Source: CAZXEU01 sp964639665 (GTDB taxonomy: Bacteria; Bacteroidota; Rhodothermia; Rhodothermales; Bin80). Taken from it: a stretch of DNA of 11,316 bases. Where the stretch lies: NCBI GenBank assembly GCA_964639665.1, contig CAZXEU010000093.1, positions 1 through 11,316 of the forward strand, read 5' to 3'. Both the position numbers and the translations under genes were made by a program. Below the pieces are notes generated by a model, which was given only the letters and a program-made list of their open reading frames with translations, was not told where the DNA came from and ran no database searches. Of the stretch, positions 6,643 to 11,316 are shown in pieces. Each line of letters starts with the position of its first letter. Within the stretch, counting starts at the first letter, position 1.

Positions 6643-8613
6643 TCAAGATGCGGCCGGCAGTTCAGATGCACGGTCCGGACCGTCCCGAAGCACATGCCTT
6701 TCGAGCAGCGCCATCGGTACGTCGGCGATAAATCGGCTGGGTTCGGTCATCCCACCGCGCACTTCGTCATGCAGAGGATAGGATATAATCAGGTCCTCCT
6801 CTGCTCGCGTGATGGCCACGTACAGCATCCGGAGTTCCTCGTCCAGTGATTCCTGATCCGACAGCGCGAAGCTGCTCGGCATGACACCGTCCAGTGCGCG
6901 GATAATGAACACGTGCCGGAATTCCAGTCCCTTGGCCGAGTGGATGGTGGAAAGCACCAGCGGCAGCTCGTCGCGGTCGGCCTCACGGTCATGTCGCTGG
7001 ACATCGTCTATAGGATCCAGTGCCAGCGCCGAAAGGAAATCCCGCCGGCTGCCGTACGTGCAGGCGATGCCTGCAAAATGCATCACTTCCTCCCAGCGCT
7101 TGCCGGCATTGTCGTACTTGCGCAGACAAACGGGTTCGTAATGCTGCAATACCGCCTCCACTTGTGCGGCAAGCGGCAGGTCGGGGCTGGCGGCACGGCG
7201 CAAGGCGCCTACGAGGGCGGACATTCTGGGCGAGACTTTGGCTTTCGCAGGGTCCAAATCCGACATGGCCTCGGCCATCCGCCGCGCCTTGACGCTGCCG
7301 TGCCCGCAGAGTCGCGCAAGGCGGAACCAGGAGGCGGCATCCCTCCCGTTTTCCAGCACTTTCAGGTAGGCCAGAAAATCGCGGATGTGGGCCGCCTCCA
7401 GCAGGCGCACTCCGCCGCGCTTGACGTACGGAATATTCCTGCGATCCAACTCGATTTCCAGTTCAAATGAATTGGATCCCGCCCTGAACAGCACGCCTAT
7501 TCGATTGAGCGATACGCCCATCTCCCGCAGTTCAAGGATCTCTTGCGCAACGAAACAGCTCTCATCGTTTGGACTTCTTGCCAACACGAGTGCCGGTGCC
7601 TCGCCCTTCGGTTTCACCCTTGTGTACAGCTCCTTGCCGTAGCCCGTCGCCGCCTGGCCGAGCACATGGTTTGCCAGATCAAGAATGGGCTGAGTTGACC
7701 GGTAATTTTGCTCCAGCTTGATGATCTTCGTGCCTTCGAACCGCTCCGGAAAGGCGAGAATATTGCGGTAATCAGCGCCGCGGAAGCGGTAAATGCTCTG
7801 GGCATCGTCACCGACAGCCATCACGTTGCCGTGCTCGGAGGCAAATCGTTCGACCAGCACCGCCTGCAGGTGATTGGTATCCTGGTACTCGTCTACCAGC
7901 ACATGAAAGCACCGGCTGGAAATCTGTGCTCCGATGGATGGATGGCGATCAAAGAGGACAAGAGTGTTGACGAGAAGGTCGTCGTAGTCCATCTGATTGT
8001 GGCGACGCTTGTAGTCGGCGTAGGCCATGCGCAATTGCCGCAACTGGGGCAGTTGCGGCACGTATCGTACGTGATGTGCCTCCACGACGGCTTCAAGCGA
8101 CAATTGCCTGTTGACGGACGCTGAAAACATGGCCCTTATCGCCTCCTTTCGGGGAGCCCGCACCGAGGAGCCTGAAAAGACGCGGGCGCGGAGCACGTCA
8201 ATAACATCCGCCGCATCTCCCGAATCCAGGATGGTGAAGCCATCCCGGAATCCGATCAGCGACGCGTGCTTGCGCAGCAATCCCAGGCAGAAGCGATGAA
8301 ACGTGCCCCCGCGTACGCCGCTGCACCTTCCATCGAGCAGATCGGCCGCCCGATCCAGCATCTCGCGGGCGGCCCGGCGGGTAAACGTGAGCAGAACAAT
8401 GCCCTCGGCTGGCACGCCCGTCTCCACGAGATAGGCCACGCGGTAGACAAGCGTCCGCGTCTTGCCGGTACCCGCACCCGCCACCACCAGGAAGGCACCG
8501 GCGCCCGCGGTGGCAGCTGCGCACTGCTGCCCGTTGAGCCTCGAGGCGTACTCTATCGAAAGGCGGGGCCCCGCATCGCGTGCTTCGCGCCTGAGAACAA
8601 ACTGGCGGGCCAT
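6643..8613 (-). CDS. UvrD/PcrA-type superfamily 1A DNA helicase
   Basis: A 656-residue ATP-dependent 3'-5' DNA helicase, cytosolic, for repair or replication restart. All SF1A motifs are intact: Q motif LNGQQ (26-30), Walker A AGAGTGKT (45-52), Ia TFTRRAAREM (76-85), GTFHRF (103-108), Walker B DEYQDT (241-246), motif III VGDDAQSIYRFRGA (267-280), IV EQNYRS (301-306), V TIHSAKGLEF (556-565) and VI LYVAITRAEE (597-606). It is shorter than classical PcrA/UvrD (about 720-750 residues): it ends about 50 residues after motif VI, so the C-terminal extension that binds RNA polymerase in PcrA is missing. Hence the symbol is left blank. The ATG at 8613 has GAGG six bases upstream, the only clear Shine-Dalgarno in the window. 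It is divergent from parA and convergent with DUF5989. A perfect 11-bp inverted repeat lies inside the gene (8036-8060). Confidence 0.93.
   Translation of the reverse strand: MARQFVLRREARDAGPRLSIEYASRLNGQQCAAATAGAGAFLVVAGAGTGKTRTLVYRVAYLVETGVPAEGIVLLTFTRRAAREMLDRAADLLDGRCSGVRGGTFHRFCLGLLRKHASLIGFRDGFTILDSGDAADVIDVLRARVFSGSSVRAPRKEAIRAMFSASVNRQLSLEAVVEAHHVRYVPQLPQLRQLRMAYADYKRRHNQMDYDDLLVNTLVLFDRHPSIGAQISSRCFHVLVDEYQDTNHLQAVLVERFASEHGNVMAVGDDAQSIYRFRGADYRNILAFPERFEGTKIIKLEQNYRSTQPILDLANHVLGQAATGYGKELYTRVKPKGEAPALVLARSPNDESCFVAQEILELREMGVSLNRIGVLFRAGSNSFELEIELDRRNIPYVKRGGVRLLEAAHIRDFLAYLKVLENGRDAASWFRLARLCGHGSVKARRMAEAMSDLDPAKAKVSPRMSALVGALRRAASPDLPLAAQVEAVLQHYEPVCLRKYDNAGKRWEEVMHFAGIACTYGSRRDFLSALALDPIDDVQRHDREADRDELPLVLSTIHSAKGLEFRHVFIIRALDGVMPSSFALSDQESLDEELRMLYVAITRAEEDLIISYPLHDEVRGGMTEPSRFIADVPMALLERHVLRDGPDRASELPAAS
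8036..8060. repeat. Perfect 11-bp inverted repeat inside the helicase gene
   Basis: TGCCGCAACTG (8036-8046) and CAGTTGCGGCA (8050-8060) are exact reverse complements around a GGG spacer. On the coding (minus) strand the segment encodes the internally repetitive VPQLPQLRQLRM (about residues 185-196), so the symmetry may follow from repeated Gln-Leu codons. It could form a hairpin in mRNA or DNA. No T-tract follows. Confidence 0.85.
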
Positions 8614-8789
8614 GTTTTGCCTCGCATCACGCTACCTGTCGACCAAGGTAGCACCGTGGCTTCCGAACGGGAATTCGGCGCAGGGCCTCGGAGGCACCAT
8701 TTCCCGGGGCCCTGCCCTGTATTTCGTATCTTGCGCTGCAGAGCAAATGCACTGCTCTCGGCGGATTTTGGCCACGCCGCGCACCGCTC

Positions 8790-9677
8790 ATGGGCAAGAT
8801 AATAGCAATCGCTAACCAGAAGGGTGGTGTCGGAAAAACTACGACGGCCATCAACCTGTCCGCTTCGCTGGCGGCATCGGAGTATCCTACGCTCGTGCTG
8901 GACATGGATCCGCAGGCCAACTGCACGTCCGGCCTGGGCTATGAGTCCCGGCGCGTCAATGACTCCGCATACGAGATTCTTATCGGCAAGACCAACGTGG
9001 AGGACGCGATACTGCCCACGTCCCTTCCCAATCTTGACATCATTCCCAGCGACATCAACCTGGTAGGGGCAGAAATCGAGATGGTCGAGGTGGCGGCCCG
9101 CGAGCGCATTCTGGCGCGTGCGCTGAGCAATATCCGGAGCCGTTACGACTTCATAATTATCGACTGTCCGCCGTCGCTGGGCCTGTTGACCCTCAACTCG
9201 CTCACGGCTGCCGATTCCGTACTCATTCCGGTCCAGGCGGAGTACTTTGCACTGGAGGGGCTGGGGCAGCTGCTCAACACGATCAAGATCGTCCGCCGCA
9301 GACTCAACCCTGCGCTGGAGATAGAGGGTGTGCTGCTGACGCTATTCGATACGCGGCTTCGCCTCTCTAACCAGGTTGCTGCCGAGGTGCAGCGTTACTT
9401 TGGAGCCAAGATGTTCCGCACCATCGCGCAGCGCAATGTGCGCGTGGCGGAAGCCCCCAGCTTCGGCAAGCCGGTGCTTCTGCATGACGCCCGGTGTATC
9501 GGAGCCCGCAACTACATGGCACTTGCCAAGGAAGTCGTGGTAAACAATCCGCGATTCCTGGATCCGAGGGCGCCACGCAGGAGGCCGGATTTGGACATTT
9601 CGGCCAGCGGGGAGAGACCTGCATTCAGTTCACCGGCAACTACGCAGCCAGGCGCAAGAGATACCGACCAGCAATAA
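8790..9677 (+). CDS. parA: Chromosome partitioning ATPase ParA (Soj)
   Basis: A 295-residue ParA/MinD-superfamily ATPase that binds the nucleoid non-specifically in the ATP dimer state and drives segregation of ParB-bound origins. The deviant Walker A KGGVGKTT (11-18) carries both the signature lysine (Lys11) and Lys16. LDMDPQ (37-42) and the Walker B region IIIDCPPSLG (122-131) follow. The conserved later segment FDTRLRLSNQV and the RNVRVAEAPSFGKPV stretch match chromosomal Soj proteins. A 45-residue tail after ALAKEVV (251-295) is rich in Arg, Pro and Ser and looks disordered; most Soj proteins stop near 255-260. ATG 8790 gives the exact family N-terminus (GKIIAIANQKGG) and has no Shine-Dalgarno sequence. 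parB follows after 12 nt, indicating an operon. The gene is divergent from the helicase gene over 176 nt. Confidence 0.96.
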   Translation: MGKIIAIANQKGGVGKTTTAINLSASLAASEYPTLVLDMDPQANCTSGLGYESRRVNDSAYEILIGKTNVEDAILPTSLPNLDIIPSDINLVGAEIEMVEVAARERILARALSNIRSRYDFIIIDCPPSLGLLTLNSLTAADSVLIPVQAEYFALEGLGQLLNTIKIVRRRLNPALEIEGVLLTLFDTRLRLSNQVAAEVQRYFGAKMFRTIAQRNVRVAEAPSFGKPVLLHDARCIGARNYMALAKEVVVNNPRFLDPRAPRRRPDLDISASGERPAFSSPATTQPGARDTDQQ

Positions 9678-9689
9678 CGCCTAGACGGC

Positions 9690-10562
9690 ATGGCCTCGAA
9701 CAAACCAGCGCTGGGACGCGGCCTGGGAGCCCTGCTCCAGGAAGAGGGTCCGCTCCGTTCCCAGCAGCAGCCCGTTGGCAGTTCGTTCGAGATCGAGATC
9801 CAGAAAATTCAGAGCAACCCGTATCAACCCCGGCTGGATTTCGATCAGGAAGCGCTGCAGGCCCTGGCCAAGTCCATCCGGCAGCTAGGCATTATTCAGC
9901 CCCTGACCGTGCGACTGCTCGCGCACGACCGCTTTGAGCTCATTGCCGGTGAAAGACGCCTCAGGGCAGCCAAGATAGCCGGTCTTGATCGCGTGCCCGC
10001 CTACGTACGCACGGCCGATACGGAAGAGATGCTGGAAATGGCCCTGGTAGAGAATGTTCAGCGGGAAGATCTGAATCCCGTGGAGGTTGCCCTGGGCTAC
10101 CAGCGCCTTGTCTCCGAGTGCGGCCTGAGGCAGGACCAGGTGGCCAGACGCGTTGGAAAGACGCGCCCAGCGGTCACCAATACATTGCGTCTATTGCGGT
10201 TGCCGCCACGCATCCAGGCCGCGTTGCGCGAGCGTAAGCTGACAGCAGGCCACGCCCGGGCGTTGTTGGGACTGTCTGACGATGTGCTTCAGCTGCAGCT
10301 CATGGAGGCGATCCTGAGCGAGCAGCTCTCTGTCCGCCAGGTGGAGCGCCGCGTGGACCGGCTCAACTCCAAGCCGTCGCCTGGCCCCGCCAGGCCATCG
10401 GAGAGAACGCTCCTGGAACTTCAGAAGTACGAGCATAACCTGCGCACCAGATACGGCACCAAGGTTCGTCTCCTGCATGATACCAGCGGCAAGGGAAAGA
10501 TCGAACTGCACTATTTCTCGGCGGATGAACTGGAGCGCGTGCTTGAGCTCTTGCTTGGCTAG
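9690..10562 (+). CDS. parB: Chromosome partitioning protein ParB (Spo0J)
   Basis: A 290-residue ParB CTPase clamp and parS-binding protein. An N-terminal ParA-stimulating peptide (LGRGLGALL, 8-16) is followed by the N-domain with NPYQPR (43-48). The CTP-binding/hydrolysis motifs GERRLRAA (87-94) and ENVQREDLNPVE (121-132) come next. A helix-turn-helix that reads parS lies at about 146-170 (LRQDQVARRVGKTRPAVTNTLRLLR). After a short Pro/Ser linker (about 230-240), the C-terminal dimerisation domain ends in LERVLELLLG. All functional motifs are intact and the length is typical. The start ATG lies 12 nt after the parA stop. The stop codon is overlapped by the likely start of the DUF5683 gene. No parS-like site was found in the window by eye. 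Confidence 0.96.
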   Translation: MASNKPALGRGLGALLQEEGPLRSQQQPVGSSFEIEIQKIQSNPYQPRLDFDQEALQALAKSIRQLGIIQPLTVRLLAHDRFELIAGERRLRAAKIAGLDRVPAYVRTADTEEMLEMALVENVQREDLNPVEVALGYQRLVSECGLRQDQVARRVGKTRPAVTNTLRLLRLPPRIQAALRERKLTAGHARALLGLSDDVLQLQLMEAILSEQLSVRQVERRVDRLNSKPSPGPARPSERTLLELQKYEHNLRTRYGTKVRLLHDTSGKGKIELHYFSADELERVLELLLG

Positions 10563-11193
10563 CACGCCGCGGCCGCCGGCCCTGCGCCTGGCGCTGCGCA
10601 CCAGCACCTTGTGTCTCACAATGCTGGGCATCACGGGCACGGCCATCGCGCAGCCGGACACCACCTTCAGCGCAGATCGGCGCCCGCAAAAGGCCCTTGT
10701 TCGCGCTCTGATGCCCGGATGGGGCCAGCTCTACAATCGCCAGTACCTGAAGATACCCTTGGTCTACGCCGGGCTGGGGCTGATCGGAGCCGGCGCTGCG
10801 TACGCCAATGGCCGGTACCTCCGGTATCGGCACGCCTATCTGTTCACGGCTCGCGAGGATGATGCCGGCCAGCCCGTGTTCCCGGAATATGCCCGGGACT
10901 ACGCTCTGCTGCTGTCAGAACTGGGCCTGCCACCCGAGAGCTCGCTTGACGCCCAGGAAATCGCCCGCCGCAGAGCGCGCCTTGAGCCGCAATTCCGCAC
11001 CCAGCGCGACAGTTTTCGACGCAACCGTGACCTTCTGTACATTGGCATCGGCATATGGTATGGGCTCACCATACTGGATGCCTTCGTAAGTGCGCAACTA
11101 TTCGAATTTGACGTCGGCGAAGACCTGGCTCTTAGCATGGCCATTCAGCCGGGCCCAGCCGGCATGTCGGCGACCATTGTGCTCTACAGATAA
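10555..11193 (+). CDS. DUF5683 family membrane protein downstream of parB
   Basis: A 212-residue protein of unknown function, of the kind often found right after parAB in Bacteroidota. A probable signal peptide or N-terminal anchor (about 10-32, ending AIA-Q) is followed by the conserved block PGWGQLYNRQYLKIP (54-68) leading into a membrane segment (about 67-85). A charged middle with two Arg-rich helices (about 137-158) precedes a second hydrophobic segment, LLYIGIGIWYGLTILDAF (160-177), and a beta-like tail. PGWGQLYN and the ILDAFV-A-LF-FDV stretch are what I recognise as DUF5683. The proposed TTG start at 10555 overlaps parB by 8 nt and preserves a full signal sequence. ATG 10621 is the alternative but leaves only a stub of it. 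Co-transcription with parAB is likely; a role in segregation is inferred from context only. Confidence 0.82.
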   Translation: MASTPRPPALRLALRTSTLCLTMLGITGTAIAQPDTTFSADRRPQKALVRALMPGWGQLYNRQYLKIPLVYAGLGLIGAGAAYANGRYLRYRHAYLFTAREDDAGQPVFPEYARDYALLLSELGLPPESSLDAQEIARRRARLEPQFRTQRDSFRRNRDLLYIGIGIWYGLTILDAFVSAQLFEFDVGEDLALSMAIQPGPAGMSATIVLYR

Positions 11194-11316
11194 CGGATGG
11201 TTAGAATAGGGCACACGCCCGGGAGCAATGGCCGACACCGCGGCTACCGCGGTGTGGCCATGGCAGCTTTCCTCCGGGAACGAGTCTGCGGCCTTTGGTT
11301 TTGCGGCGGCGTGACG
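11194..11316. other. Tail after DUF5683, no gene start recognised
   Basis: 123 bases to the window edge. Apart from the hairpin at 11228-11261 and a small GGGC-ACAC-GCCC palindrome near 11207, I see no gene. The ATG at 11228 opens only 28 codons and sits inside the hairpin arm. The dapB gene that often follows DUF5683 in this phylum, as I recall, is not visible here. Confidence 0.5.
11228..11261 (+). terminator. Strong hairpin after DUF5683, probable terminator
   Basis: ATGGCC-ACACCGCGG (11228-11243, with one bulged G at 11234) pairs with CCGCGGTGTGGCCAT (11247-11261) around a CTA loop, giving a 15-bp stem. It starts 35 nt after the DUF5683 stop and is followed by GGCAGCTTTCC, a poor T-tract. 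It most likely ends the parA-parB-DUF5683 transcript, but a structured leader for the next gene cannot be excluded. Confidence 0.55.

Noticed and set aside
8727..8733. TATCTTG as a parA promoter -7 element
   Set aside because: It fits TAnnTTG, but I find no -33 TTG at the right distance upstream.
11228..11314. 28-codon frame starting ATG GCC GAC at the window end
   Set aside because: It lies inside a strong hairpin, has an Ala-rich composition without features, and does not resemble the start of dapB.

Overview
The window reads as a chromosomal segment of a GC-rich member of the Bacteroidota/Rhodothermota group, most like the Rhodothermales (Salinibacter/Rhodothermus type). The basis is family-level protein resemblance: TonB proteins with the 'VEQMPELIGG' entry to the C-terminal domain, a parA-parB-DUF5683 block, a DUF5989 micro-protein, FtsX/MacB-type permeases ending in 'DPIDALRYE', and nearly all starts lacking a Shine-Dalgarno sequence. 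No database search was possible, so the taxonomic call is inference. I see no tRNA, rRNA, CRISPR array, insertion sequence or phage gene.

Layout. Bases 1-1370 (+) hold the 3' part of one energy-transducing TonB gene and a complete tandem paralogue with its own predicted promoter (643-672) and a clear terminator (1393-1436). A convergent minus-strand cluster fills 1701-4877 and is transcribed leftward: ABC permease 1 (3648-4877), ABC permease 2 (2406-3635) and ribose-5-phosphate isomerase A (1701-2393), with 12-nt gaps between them. Divergent from it, on plus, is a secreted DUF4097 protein (5116-6222) built as a regular beta-solenoid, then a 46-residue DUF5989 membrane micro-protein (6403-6543). 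A UvrD/PcrA-type helicase (6643-8613) lies on minus and converges on them. Divergent from the helicase, on plus, comes the chromosome-segregation block parA (8790-9677), parB (9690-10562) and a DUF5683 membrane protein (10555-11193), closed by a strong hairpin (11228-11261).

How the genes work together. ParA, ParB and probably the DUF5683 protein form one transcription unit for chromosome partitioning. The TonB pair supplies energy coupling to outer-membrane receptors. The two permeases look like subunits of a MacB/FtsX-type transporter whose ATPase is not encoded here; the divergent DUF4097 protein is an exported solenoid that might share its control region. RpiA (pentose phosphate pathway) and the helicase (DNA repair/replication) are housekeeping genes.

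Nothing here proves a new defence or mobile system. The best leads are the regular solenoid with alternating Tyr-Asp-Gly and Ser-Asp-Gly turns, the ATPase-less permease pair divergent from it, the stand-alone DUF5989 micro-protein, the diverged tandem TonB copies, and two near-perfect hairpins (8036-8060 inside the helicase gene, 11228-11261 after DUF5683).
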